From contig NZ_PSTZ01000009.1 of assembly GCF_002931555.1 (NCBI RefSeq), forward strand, positions 1-64,000: DNA of 64,000 bases, written 5' to 3'. The position numbers were made by a program, and so were the translations under genes. Each line of letters begins with the position of its first letter. Position 1 is the stretch's first letter. Positions 53,817 through 64,000 of this stretch are shown here, piece by piece. Source of the DNA: Pseudoclavibacter sp. RFBB5 (GTDB lineage Bacteria; Actinomycetota; Actinomycetes; Actinomycetales; Microbacteriaceae). The notes under the pieces are model-generated. The model had not been told where the DNA came from. It did not search any database and was given only the letters and a program-made list of their open reading frames with translations.

Positions 53817-54767
53817 CTAGTCTAGGCGAAGGGCCTCGCCCTTCGTTCGCTCGTCGAGCATGGCCTTGAGCCGGTCGCGCTTGAGCTGCTCGGCGAGCAC
53901 GCTCGGCGCCTCGGCCGCTTCACGGCGCTCCTTCTCGTACTCGTCGCGGGCGAGCCGCCACCACATGAAGATCGCGAACCCGGCGAAGAGCGCCCACTCG
54001 ATGGCGTAGAAGATGTTCAGCCAGTTGAGCTGCGGAGCCTCGAGGGCCTGGGGCGTGATGGCCTCGAGCTCCCCGCTGCCAGAAGCTGGACCGAGAACCG
54101 CCAGCATCGAGGGCTCGTCGAGGCTCACGTAGATGCCGTAGTTCTGCGCGGCCGGCTCTGCCCAGCGGTTGATGAGGTGCGTCGGCGCCATTGCGGTGAG
54201 CGCCTGCGCGTCGTCACCGCGATTTACCTGCGGCGCCTGCCCGTACTCGAGCCTGCCGGAGAGCTCGAGCTCTCCATCGCCCGCCGAGGCCTGCAGCCTC
54301 GTCACCAGCTCGGTCGCCGAAGCCGCATCCTCCGTCCACCCGACCGCGACGGCAAGCCCCGGGGCCATCCCAGCGGCACCGGACCCGCCGGCCTCGTCAT
54401 CCGTGACCGCCACGTGCCCGATCACCCAGTAGCCGAGCCGCTCCCCCTGGAGTCGTTCAGCGACGACATCGAAATCGCGGGCATCCACGACACCGGCGAA
54501 CGTGACCTGCCGGCCGACGGCCGCATCAGCAACCCGCTGCTGCGGCTGCGCCAGCTCTCCGAGACCCACGGGCGGCTGCGTCGCCTCCTGGGCGACGGTC
54601 CTGCCGTGCTCGAGTGAGAGGAACGCGGATTCCAGCTGCCAGCGCCCGAGCCACGCGAAGACCGACGCGACGACGAGTGCGAGGGCAAGCACGCCTAACC
54701 ACTTGGGGCGCACGAGCACTCGACCCATCGACGGCGGCGCGGGATGAGCGCTGGCAGCTTCGGACAT
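53817..54767 (-). CDS. SURF1 family cytochrome oxidase biogenesis protein
   Basis: A 316-residue membrane protein with one helix near the start (WLGVLALALVVASVFAWLGRW) and one near the end (WLNIFYAIEWALFAGFAIFM) around an extracellular domain, the SURF1 topology. WLGRWQLE at the N-terminus is the family hallmark. SURF1 helps assemble the aa3-type cytochrome c oxidase. Its ATG shares one base with the glpD stop (TGATG), so translation is coupled to glpD. A charged tail follows the last helix. Confidence 0.87.
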   Translation of the reverse strand: MSEAASAHPAPPSMGRVLVRPKWLGVLALALVVASVFAWLGRWQLESAFLSLEHGRTVAQEATQPPVGLGELAQPQQRVADAAVGRQVTFAGVVDARDFDVVAERLQGERLGYWVIGHVAVTDDEAGGSGAAGMAPGLAVAVGWTEDAASATELVTRLQASAGDGELELSGRLEYGQAPQVNRGDDAQALTAMAPTHLINRWAEPAAQNYGIYVSLDEPSMLAVLGPASGSGELEAITPQALEAPQLNWLNIFYAIEWALFAGFAIFMWWRLARDEYEKERREAAEAPSVLAEQLKRDRLKAMLDERTKGEALRLD

Positions 54768-56611
54768 CAGGACTTCTGGGCGTCCTTCGACTCGGCCTTG
54801 ACCGTCGCGGCCTCGACGTCTGCAGTCTCGTCGACCTCGATCATCGGCAGAGCCGGAGCAGTTCCGAAGGGCGTGTTGTCACCGGCGTGGCCGAGGACCG
54901 AGTCGATGTCGGGAGCTTCGAGGCGGATGCGGTCGGCTGACTCGTCGTCGGGCTGCTCCTGGCTCGCGATCTCTGCCGCCACTCGCTCGACGTAGGTGTC
55001 GATCTCGCGCTGGGTGCGCTCCTCGTCCCACCCGAGGGCGTCCGCCATGAGACGCGCGGCGACCGGAGCCGCCGAGATGCCGCGGTCCCACGCCTCGATG
55101 GAGATGCGGGTGCGGCGCGCGAGCACGTCGTCGAGGTGCAGGGCACCTTCGTGCGTCGCCGCGTACGTGATCTCCGCCTGCAGGTAGTCGTCGGCACCGG
55201 GCATGGGCTCCGCCAGCTTCGGGTTCTGACGGATGAGGTCGAGGATCTCGTCCGTGAGCGTTCCGTAGCGGTTGAGGAGGTGCTCGATGCGCACGCGGTG
55301 CAGGCCGAAGGCGCGGGCGATCTTCCCGCGACGGTTCCAGGCGGCCTTGTAGCCGACGGCGCCGAGCAGCGGGATGTCCTTGGTGGTGGAGGCGGGGATC
55401 TTGCCGTCGAGCGCATCCGCTGCCGCGTCGATCGCGTCCTTCGCCATGATGCGGTAGGTCGTGTACTTGCCGCCGGCGATGAGCACGAGGCCGGGCACGG
55501 AGTGCGCAACCATGTGCTCGCGGGAGAGCTTCGAGGTCTCATCCGACTCGCCGGACAGCAGCGGCCGAAGGCCCGCGTAGACGCCCTCGACGTCGGCTCG
55601 GGTGAGCTTCACCGCGAGGACCTCGTTGACGTGCTTCAGGATGTAGTCGATGTCGGCGGCCGTCGCGGCGGGGTGCGCCTTGTCGAGCTTCCAGTCGGTG
55701 TCCGTCGTGCCGATGATCCAGTGGCGACCGTTCGGGATGACGAACAGCACGCTCTTCTCCGTGCGGAGGAGGAGGCCGGACGCCGACTGGAAACGGTCAC
55801 GGGGCACGACGAGGTGGACGCCCTTGGAGGCGCGGACCCGGAAGGAGGCGCGCTCGCCGACCATCTTGTTGGTGTCGTCGGTCCAGACTCCGGTGGCGTT
55901 CACGACCTGCTTCGCACGGATCTCGAAGCGCTCGCCGGTCTCGAGGTCGACGACCTGGGCGCCGACGACGCGCTGGCCGACCTTGAGGAAGCCTTCGACT
56001 CGCACGCGCGGCGCGACGTGGGCGCCGTAGAAGGACGCCGTGCGGGCGAGGACCGCGACGAACCGCGCGTCGTCGACGCCCGCGTCGTAGTAGGTGAGCC
56101 CGCCCGAGAACGAGTTCTTGGACAGCCCGGGAGACATCTTCGCGACCTGGCTGCGCGTGTAGTGGCGATGCATGGGCACGCCCGGCTTGACCTCTCCGGT
56201 CTTCGCGAAGAGGTCGTACATGAGCATGCCGGCGCCGATGTAGAAGCGCTCGAGCGGGTTCTTCAGCGGGTAGAGGAAGCGGATGGGCTTCACGAGGTGC
56301 GGGGCGAGGCGCTGCAGGAGCAGACCGCGCTCGAGCAGCGCTTCGCGCACGAGGCCGAAGTTCATCTGCTCGAGGTACCGGATGCCGCCGTGGATGAGCT
56401 TCGACGAACGGCTCGATGTGCCGGATGCGAAGTCGCGCGCCTCGACCATGCCGACGCTGAGGCCTCGGGTGACGGCATCGAGTGCGGCGCCCGCACCGAC
56501 GACGCCGCCGCCGACGACGAGCACGTCGAGGTTCTTGGTCTTGAGGGACTCGATCGCCGCAGCACGTTCCTGCGGGCCGAGCTTGTCGCTTCGAGAGACG
56601 CTGTTCGCCAT
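54767..56611 (-). CDS. glpD: Glycerol-3-phosphate dehydrogenase GlpD
   Basis: A 614-residue FAD-dependent enzyme oxidising glycerol-3-phosphate to dihydroxyacetone phosphate and passing electrons to quinones at the membrane. The FAD loop VLVVGGGVVGAGAALDAVTRGL, EARDFASGTSSRSSKLIHGG, the RYLEQMNFGLVREAL stretch and GGKYTTYRIMAKDA are conserved. The C-terminal domain and an acidic tail follow. ATG at 56611. It is coupled to SURF1 by a one-base overlap, which links substrate oxidation with oxidase assembly. Confidence 0.96.
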   Translation of the reverse strand: MANSVSRSDKLGPQERAAAIESLKTKNLDVLVVGGGVVGAGAALDAVTRGLSVGMVEARDFASGTSSRSSKLIHGGIRYLEQMNFGLVREALLERGLLLQRLAPHLVKPIRFLYPLKNPLERFYIGAGMLMYDLFAKTGEVKPGVPMHRHYTRSQVAKMSPGLSKNSFSGGLTYYDAGVDDARFVAVLARTASFYGAHVAPRVRVEGFLKVGQRVVGAQVVDLETGERFEIRAKQVVNATGVWTDDTNKMVGERASFRVRASKGVHLVVPRDRFQSASGLLLRTEKSVLFVIPNGRHWIIGTTDTDWKLDKAHPAATAADIDYILKHVNEVLAVKLTRADVEGVYAGLRPLLSGESDETSKLSREHMVAHSVPGLVLIAGGKYTTYRIMAKDAIDAAADALDGKIPASTTKDIPLLGAVGYKAAWNRRGKIARAFGLHRVRIEHLLNRYGTLTDEILDLIRQNPKLAEPMPGADDYLQAEITYAATHEGALHLDDVLARRTRISIEAWDRGISAAPVAARLMADALGWDEERTQREIDTYVERVAAEIASQEQPDDESADRIRLEAPDIDSVLGHAGDNTPFGTAPALPMIEVDETADVEAATVKAESKDAQKS

Positions 56612-56703
56612 AACCTGCTCCTCGTTCTCAGTTGCTGCTTGTAGGGGAAGTCTGAACGCTCAACCTTTGACCGAGCCGTCAGCCGGCCCGACCGCGGCTC
56701 CGG

Positions 56704-57828
56704 CTAGGCCGTAGGCGTGTAGGGGGCGACGACCATCTCGGCGCGCTGGAACTCCTTGAGTCCCGAGTAGCCGGTCGTCGCCATCGAGTGGCGGAGGGCT
56801 CCCGTGAGGTTCGAGATGCCGTCGGCGCTGTCAGCGGGGCCCGCGACGATCTCCGCCATGGGAGCCACCTGCCCGACCTGCACGCGGTTTCCGCGCGGGA
56901 GCTTCTCGTGGCGCGCCTCGGCACCCCAGTGCCAGCCGCGGCCAGGCGCATCCGTCGCACGTGCGAGCGCCGCGCCGATCATGACCGCGTCGGCGCCGGA
57001 GGCGATGGCCTTCACGAGGTCACCGGACGTGCCGATGCCGCCGTCCGCGATGACGTGCACGTAGCGTCCGCCCGACTCGTCGAGGTAGTCGCGTCGAGCA
57101 CCCGCGACGTCGGCGATGGCCGTCGCCATGGGGGCGTGGATGCCGAGCACGCGACGCGTGGTCGACGCCGCTCCGCCGCCGAAGCCGACGAGCACGCCGG
57201 CGGCGCCCGTGCGCATGAGGTGCAGGGCGGCCGTGTACGTCGCGGCCCCGCCGACGATGACGGGCACGTCGAGCTCGTAGATGAACTGCTTGAGGTTCAG
57301 GGGCTCCTGGTTGTGCGAGACGTGCTCGGCCGACACGGTCGTACCGCGGATGACGAAGAGGTCGGTGCCTGCCTCGAGCACATCGTTCATGAACTGCTGC
57401 GTGCGCTGCGGGGAGAGCGCACCTGCCGCGGGCACACCGGCCTCGCGAATCTGCTGCAGGCGCTCCTTGATGAGCGTGCCCTTGACGGGCTCGCGGTAGA
57501 TCTCCTGGAGCTTGGCTGTCGCCTGCTTGGCAGGCAGATCCGCGATCTGCGCGAGCAGCGGGGCCGGGTCGTCGTAGCGAGTCCACAGGCCCTCGAGGTC
57601 GAGCACGCCGAGGCCGCCGAGCTTGCCGAAGCCGATCGCCGTCTCGGGCGACATGACCGAGTCCATGGGAGCTGCGATGAGCGGGATGTCGAACGTGAAC
57701 GCGTCGATCTTCCACGTGATGGAGACATCCTCCGGGTCACGGGTTCGCCGCGATGGCACGATCGCCACATCGTCGAAGGAGTACACGCGGCGGGCTCGCT
57801 TTGCGCGGCCGATCTCGATCTCAGTCAC
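56704..57828 (-). CDS. IMP dehydrogenase-related protein GuaB3
   Basis: A 374-residue single-barrel relative of IMP dehydrogenase without CBS domains. The start MTEIEIGRAKRARRVYSFDD, DSVMSPETAIGFGKLGGLGV and ADGGIGTSGDLVKAIASGAD match the actinobacterial GuaB3 group. In true IMPDH the catalytic loop reads CTTR, as in guaB next door; here the same place reads STTR, in GGGAASTTRRVLG. Normal IMPDH chemistry is therefore doubtful. The gene lies directly downstream of guaB, the common layout. Confidence 0.92.
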   Translation of the reverse strand: MTEIEIGRAKRARRVYSFDDVAIVPSRRTRDPEDVSITWKIDAFTFDIPLIAAPMDSVMSPETAIGFGKLGGLGVLDLEGLWTRYDDPAPLLAQIADLPAKQATAKLQEIYREPVKGTLIKERLQQIREAGVPAAGALSPQRTQQFMNDVLEAGTDLFVIRGTTVSAEHVSHNQEPLNLKQFIYELDVPVIVGGAATYTAALHLMRTGAAGVLVGFGGGAASTTRRVLGIHAPMATAIADVAGARRDYLDESGGRYVHVIADGGIGTSGDLVKAIASGADAVMIGAALARATDAPGRGWHWGAEARHEKLPRGNRVQVGQVAPMAEIVAGPADSADGISNLTGALRHSMATTGYSGLKEFQRAEMVVAPYTPTA

Positions 57829-57909
57829 CTGCCTAGCCTAGCCCTCCCCCGTGCCCGCTGCTGCGGCGCGGCGGCGGGGAGACCCCGACGCGCCACGCCG
57901 CTGCGACAG

Positions 57910-60485
<2,576 letters not shown>

Positions 60486-60602
60486 CTCGCGATCGTACGC
60501 CCGAGCCGGCCTCCGGATGCACGAATGGCGCCCACCCGGAGGTGGACGCCATTGCGAGCCAGTCAGTCCCGAAGGACCTGGCAGTCTCAGTGGAGCTGGA
60601 GA

Positions 60603-60896
60603 CTAGACGATCTTCGCGAGGATGTCGCGAGCCGAGAGCACGAGCAGCTCTTCGCCGCCGTACTTGACCTCGGTTCCGCCGTACTTGGAGTAGATGACCT
60701 TGTCGCCGACCACGAGGTCGAGCGGCACGCGGTTCCCGTTGTCGTCGATGCGGCCGGGGCCGACTGCGACGACTTCGCCCTCCTGGGGCTTCTCCTTGGC
60801 GGTGTCCGGAATCACAAGACCCGAAGCCGTGGTCTGCTCGGCCTCGACCTGCTTGATGACGATGCGATCCTCGAGCGGCTGAATGTTCACCGACAC
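60603..60896 (-). CDS. groS: Co-chaperonin GroES
   Basis: A 97-residue Cpn10 that caps the GroEL chamber. The start is a GTG at 60896 with an AAGAGG ribosome site; the sequence opens with [13 protein letters not shown], and shows [20 protein letters not shown] (mobile loop and beyond), VAVGPGR and [20 protein letters not shown]. The promoter and a CIRCE operator lie just upstream. No groEL follows; the next gene is rarD, so groES stands apart from groEL in this genome. Confidence 0.97.
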   Translation of the reverse strand: MSVNIQPLEDRIVIKQVEAEQTTASGLVIPDTAKEKPQEGEVVAVGPGRIDDNGNRVPLDLVVGDKVIYSKYGGTEVKYGGEELLVLSARDILAKIV

Positions 60897-60931
60897 GGTT
60901 GACCTCTTTCTCAGCGATAGGAAGTTCAGAA

Positions 60932-60958
60932 TTAGCACCCTCCCCATGAGAGTGCTAA
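60932..60958 (-). promoter_or_regulatory. CIRCE operator (HrcA site) of groES
   Basis: TTAGCACCC-N9-GAGTGCTAA matches the CIRCE consensus TTAGCACTC-N9-GAGTGCTAA except for one base in the left arm. It lies six bases downstream of the -10 box and 35 bases before the groES GTG, where bound HrcA would block transcription until heat or misfolding releases it. Confidence 0.93.
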
Positions 60959-60963
60959 CTCCG

Positions 60964-60993
60964 AGTGTAGGGGCGATCCGGCGAGGGTTGCAA
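60964..60993 (-). promoter_or_regulatory. Housekeeping sigma-factor promoter of groES
   Basis: On the minus strand, TTGCAA (-35, 60988-60993) and TACACT (-10, 60964-60969) are separated by 18 bases, close to the sigma-A consensus. The CIRCE operator follows directly. Confidence 0.75.
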
Positions 60994-61028
60994 CGCGGCG
61001 CCGTCTTCGGGCGTACGCCGGTAGCGTA

Positions 61029-62225
61029 GTGAACGTGCAGCGCGACGAACTCCTGGCCCTCCTCACGCCCGAGGCGATGACGCTGCTCGACGATGCCCCG
61101 GCCGTCGCGTCGTCCGCAGACGCGCTCGCGCTCGTGACCAGGCTCCGCGCCGCCGGCGGATCGCCCGCGACCGTCGCCGCCGTGGTGACGCAGGCGAAGC
61201 TGCGGCGTCGCGCGCTCGCCAAGTTCGGGCCCTTCGCCGAGCGGATGCTCTTCACCGACGCCGGGTTGCAGCAGGCGACCAGGCTGCAGGTCGCGGCCCA
61301 CCACGCAGACCGGTTCCGTCGAGCGGGCGCGGTCAGCGTCGCCGACCTGGGCTGCGGCATCGGCGCCGACTCGATGGCGTTCGCCTCGCTCGGCCTCGAG
61401 GTGACCGCCTACGACCTCGACGAGGTCACGGCGGCGATCGCGGCGCACAACCTCGCACCGTTCCCCAACGCGCGGGTCGAGCACGGCCGGGCGGAGGAGG
61501 TCGACCTCGCAGATTTCGATGCCCTCTGGTTCGACCCGGCTCGGCGAACGACCAGCGGCGGAAGCACCGCGCGGCACTTCGACCCCTCTGATTGGAGCCC
61601 GGCGCTCGACTTCGTGTTCGCGGCTGGCCGCGAGCGCCCTACAGGCGTCAAGCTCGGTCCTGGCATCGACCACTCGTACCTGCCGGCGGATGCCGAGACC
61701 CAGTGGGTGTCGTCTGGCGGCGACCTCGTCGAGGCGACGGTGTGGATGCACGACGCGGCGCGCGCGGGCATCCGCCGGTCGGCGATGGTCATCGGCAAGC
61801 GGGGGGCGACCGAGCTCACCAGCAGCGAGGACGTGCACGATGCCGAGGTCGGCGAGCTCGGGGCCGTGCTCTACGAACCCGACCCGGCGATCATCCGTGC
61901 CCGCCTCATCGGCGACCTCGCGCGGTCGCTCGAGGCCACCATGATCTCCGAGAGCATCGCGTGGATGACGGCGGACACCTTCGCACCCTCCCCGTTCGCG
62001 AGCGCCTTCTCGGTCCGCGAGGTGCTCCCCCTGCATGTGTCATCGCTGAAGAGCGAACTGCGGAAGCGCGATATCGGCGTGCTCGAGATCAAGAAGCGCG
62101 GCGTCGACATCGACCCCGCGGAGTTCCGGCGCAGGCTGGCGCTCAAGGGAGCCAGCTCCGCCGTGCTGATCCTCACCAGGATCGGCGACAAGCGAGTCGC
62201 GATCCTCGCCGATCGCCTGAGCTGA
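61029..62225 (+). CDS. Class I SAM-dependent methyltransferase, THUMP-like type
   Basis: A 398-residue soluble protein from a GTG at 61029. The SAM-binding loop is [20 protein letters not shown], followed by an acidic AYDLDE strand and [11 protein letters not shown] in the catalytic-loop position. The C-terminal 90 residues ([20 protein letters not shown], then [19 protein letters not shown]) form the THUMP-like domain seen in actinobacterial methyltransferases near groES and tsaD. An RNA substrate is likely (inference). It is divergent from groES, sharing a 132-base region that holds the CIRCE site. Confidence 0.85.
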   Translation: MNVQRDELLALLTPEAMTLLDDAPAVASSADALALVTRLRAAGGSPATVAAVVTQAKLRRRALAKFGPFAERMLFTDAGLQQATRLQVAAHHADRFRRAGAVSVADLGCGIGADSMAFASLGLEVTAYDLDEVTAAIAAHNLAPFPNARVEHGRAEEVDLADFDALWFDPARRTTSGGSTARHFDPSDWSPALDFVFAAGRERPTGVKLGPGIDHSYLPADAETQWVSSGGDLVEATVWMHDAARAGIRRSAMVIGKRGATELTSSEDVHDAEVGELGAVLYEPDPAIIRARLIGDLARSLEATMISESIAWMTADTFAPSPFASAFSVREVLPLHVSSLKSELRKRDIGVLEIKKRGVDIDPAEFRRRLALKGASSAVLILTRIGDKRVAILADRLS

Positions 62226-62236
62226 CGGACAGGACC

Positions 62237-62959
62237 TCAGACGGTCAGGACGACGATGAGCGTCGCGAGGGCGACCAGCACGGCCAGTCCACCGGTGATG
62301 AGGCCCACGATCCCGAGCGTGCGCCCGAGGCCCTTGGGCGCACGGAGCCCGGCGATACCGAGCCCGACGGCTCCGAGGCCGAAGACGAGCGAGACGATGT
62401 AGGCCCACCCCGGGAGCAGGAGGAGAAGAAGCGAGAGCGCGCCGAGTGCGACCGCGATGATGCCGAGCACGGGCGCTGGCGCCTTCGGCTGCTGCCCGTA
62501 GCCCTGTCCACCGAACTGCTGACCGGGCTGCTGGCCGTACTGCGCCTGCTGAGCGGAACCGAACTGTCCCTGCTGCGGCGCGCTGTACTGCGGCTGGCCG
62601 TACTGCCCCTGTTGCGCCGGAGCACCGAACTGCGGCTGCCCGTACTGGTCGTGCTGGGGTGCGCCGTAGGCCTGCTGCGCTGGAGCCTGCTGGGCAGACG
62701 GCGCCTGCTGCTCGTAGCCCGGGTACCCGGGCTGCTGCTGACCGTAGCCGCCGTCGCCTTGGCCATAGCCTGGCTGCTGACCGTAGCCGCCAGGCTGCTG
62801 GCCGAACTGCTGCCCTCCCGGCTGGGCCTGCCCATACTGCTGGGACTGGTCGTATGGTTGCTGGCCATACGGCGCCTGCCCGTTCTGGGGCTGACCATTG
62901 TGGGGCTGCCCGCCCTGGTGAGGCTGCTGAGGGTACTGGGGGCCGTTCGGGTCAGACAT
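62237..62959 (-). CDS. DUF4190-like membrane protein with Gln/Pro/Tyr-rich N-terminus
   Basis: A 240-residue protein from the ATG at 62959 (AAGGA upstream). Residues 1-165 are a low-complexity run of Gln-Pro-Gly-Tyr-type repeats, probably disordered and cytosolic; the last 75 residues hold two or three membrane helices ([20 protein letters not shown] and [20 protein letters not shown]), the DUF4190-like layout. Many actinobacterial membrane proteins share such tails; no specific role is known. Its stop is 11 bases from that of the convergent methyltransferase gene. Confidence 0.7.
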   Translation of the reverse strand: MSDPNGPQYPQQPHQGGQPHNGQPQNGQAPYGQQPYDQSQQYGQAQPGGQQFGQQPGGYGQQPGYGQGDGGYGQQQPGYPGYEQQAPSAQQAPAQQAYGAPQHDQYGQPQFGAPAQQGQYGQPQYSAPQQGQFGSAQQAQYGQQPGQQFGGQGYGQQPKAPAPVLGIIAVALGALSLLLLLLPGWAYIVSLVFGLGAVGLGIAGLRAPKGLGRTLGIVGLITGGLAVLVALATLIVVLTV

Positions 62960-63060
62960 GGTGTCCTTCTCAGTCGTCGACAAGGCTGCAGGTGCTGTTC
63001 AAGCTTAGAGTGCGGGCGGAGACTTCCGCCCGCACTCCTGCCGGTTCTGTCAGCTGGTGA

Positions 63061-63837
63061 TCAGTATCCGTATCCCGACATCTCGTTCAGGAACAGCGCA
63101 GCGCCGGCAATAAAAATGATGCCGACGATGGCCGAGATGACGATCGCGGCGATCGAGACCCAGAAGCCCCAGGTGCGGATCGCTCCGGCCTGCGGTTCGC
63201 GCTTCTTCGCCATGATCGCGCAGATGAGGCCTGCGACACCGAGCGGGAGCCCGAGGTAGAACTGGCCGAGGAGCCCGAGCAGGACGCCGACTCCACCTAG
63301 GGAGAGTCCGACGATGCTGAGCGTGCGCTTCGGCGTCGCCGACTGCGTCGGGTAGCCGGGAGTCGCATAGCCCTGCGTGGCGCCGTAGCCCTGCGGTTGT
63401 CCCTGTCCCTGTCCAGGCGCGGACCCGTACGCGGGCGCCTGTCCTGCTGAGGGCGCCTGGGAGTACGGAGCGGCACTGGGCGCGGCAGCTGGTTCGCTCG
63501 GCGGCGTGTAGCTCACCGACCCGGAAGCGGCCGACCCGGAAGCGGCCGACCCGGAAGCTGCTGGCGGCGTGTACTGGCTGCCCGCGGCAGAAGGCGGCGT
63601 GTAGTCGCCTCCCGAGGACGAAGGCGGCGTGTAGTCGCCTCCCGAGGACGAGGGAGCCGAGGAGTCCGTGCCGGACGCGGCCGGCGGCGTGTAGTCGGTT
63701 CCCGAAGCTGCGGGTGCCGAGTAGTCCACGGACTCCGCGGGAGGCGTGTAGGCGGCGGGCGCCTCGTACTGGGGAGGCGTGTTCCCGTCGTCGGGAAGCT
63801 TGGGCTTGTCTCCTGGGACCTGGTTGCTGTCGCTCAT
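63061..63837 (-). CDS. DUF4190-like membrane protein with Ser/Thr/Pro-rich repeats
   Basis: A 258-residue protein. Residues 20-160 contain repeated Asp/Gln/Ser-Tyr-Thr-Pro-Pro units separated by Ser-Gly-Ala-rich spacers (about seven copies), then Gln/Gly-rich sequence. Residues 165-250 carry DUF4190-like helices (LSIVGLSLGGVGVLLGLLGQ, GVAGLICAIMAKKR). ATG at 63837 with AGGAG upstream. It resembles its neighbour at 62237-62959 in layout and lies 101 bases upstream of it, so the two may have arisen by duplication. Confidence 0.72.
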   Translation of the reverse strand: MSDSNQVPGDKPKLPDDGNTPPQYEAPAAYTPPAESVDYSAPAASGTDYTPPAASGTDSSAPSSSGGDYTPPSSSGGDYTPPSAAGSQYTPPAASGSAASGSAASGSVSYTPPSEPAAAPSAAPYSQAPSAGQAPAYGSAPGQGQGQPQGYGATQGYATPGYPTQSATPKRTLSIVGLSLGGVGVLLGLLGQFYLGLPLGVAGLICAIMAKKREPQAGAIRTWGFWVSIAAIVISAIVGIIFIAGAALFLNEMSGYGY

Positions 63838-63938
63838 TGCGGAGCTCCTTCCGGTTCACCGCTCTCGCGGTGTTGTTGGCTGGTGTTCACGTGCGTGGAG
63901 CAGGCGAGGGTGCTCTTGCGGGCGTCCGTCAGACCCTA

Positions 63939-63963
63939 GGTTCCCAGGGTTTGACTGGGAACC
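63939..63963. other. 9-bp hairpin near the window end
   Basis: GGTTCCCAG/CTGGGAACC with a 7-base loop lies upstream of the gene at 63061-63837. It may be a terminator of a gene beyond the window or an operator. The 163 bases from 63838 to the end hold no gene. Confidence 0.4.
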
Positions 63964-64000
63964 GTCACACAAGGTGCGGTCGGTCGTTGACGCTCAGTAG

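Noticed and set aside
60897-62036. A long minus-strand extension upstream of groES
   Set aside because: It runs antisense through the methyltransferase gene and across the groES promoter and CIRCE; GroES starts at the GTG at 60896.
63939-63963. The hairpin near the window end as an attenuator
   Set aside because: No leader peptide or alternative pairing is visible and the sequence ends soon after, so only a generic hairpin is reported.

Overview
The window is a high-GC, gene-dense chromosomal segment from an actinobacterium. The gene set and arrangements (sucC-sucD and perM-purN-purH as blocks, guaA next to DUF3817 and SURF1 genes, guaB next to guaB3, groES under CIRCE, a ZTP riboswitch before glyA-folD, frequent GTG/TTG starts, an LAXTG-type sorting signal) fit Microbacteriaceae or a close relative. 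That placement is inference from gene content, not a database match. Most of the window is core metabolism. No prophage, CRISPR array or intact insertion sequence is visible.

Layout. 1-4.8 kb: a minus-strand pair of an alanyl-tRNA-synthetase-like gene (cut by the window edge) and a DedA/rhomboid-like/MprF fusion, then a small membrane protein and a membrane-anchored esterase. 4.8-7.5 kb: a rearranged patch with a tRNA 3'-end-like sequence, an amino-acid permease, a decayed serine recombinase and tRNA-Lys(UUU). 7.5-12.7 kb: DUF1801, a DUF418-type membrane protein, a MauE-thioredoxin fusion, a small unknown protein and a cell-wall-anchored amidase. 12.7-16.8 kb: folD-glyA behind a ZTP riboswitch, a Pr6Pr membrane protein and an AraC regulator. 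16.9-23.7 kb: bifunctional putA with a divergent LysR regulator, an MFS exporter and purU. 23.7-25.1 kb: a DUF559 nuclease-like gene among 72-bp palindromic elements. 25.1-31.4 kb: a tight minus-strand run mdh - ParA/MinD-like ATPase - fused trpEG, preceded by icd. 31.5-37.8 kb: GNAT, a membrane-fused dimethylargininase, purH, purN, perM and chorismate mutase. 37.8-46.6 kb: cydC, cydD, sucD, sucC, pcrA. 46.7-50.3 kb: aldo/keto reductase, GDPD, DUF3054, Bax inhibitor-1. 50.3-60.5 kb: FHA protein, guaA, DUF3817, SURF1, glpD, guaB3, guaB, rarD. 60.6-64 kb: groES with its promoter and CIRCE operator, a methyltransferase and two proline/glutamine-rich DUF4190-like membrane proteins.

How the genes fit together. 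Purine and one-carbon metabolism dominates: glyA and folD make and interconvert one-carbon folates, purU releases formate, purN and purH use formyl-THF, and guaB/guaA complete GMP synthesis. The ZTP riboswitch ties glyA-folD to purine/folate status, since ZTP derives from the purH substrate AICAR. A second theme is the TCA cycle (icd, sucCD, mdh) with proline and glycerol-phosphate oxidation (putA, glpD) and oxidase maturation (cydDC, SURF1).

The most unusual signals are: (1) the DedA/rhomboid-like/MprF fusion followed by an AlaRS-like gene, suggesting a dedicated aminoacyl-lipid module; (2) four intergenic elements of exactly 72 bp with conserved 15-bp inverted ends and divergent interiors, two of which start on the first base after a stop codon; (3) a dimethylargininase carrying an N-terminal membrane domain; (4) an mdh - ParA-like - trpEG gene run; and (5) a 13-bp perfect inverted repeat around the AraC promoter.
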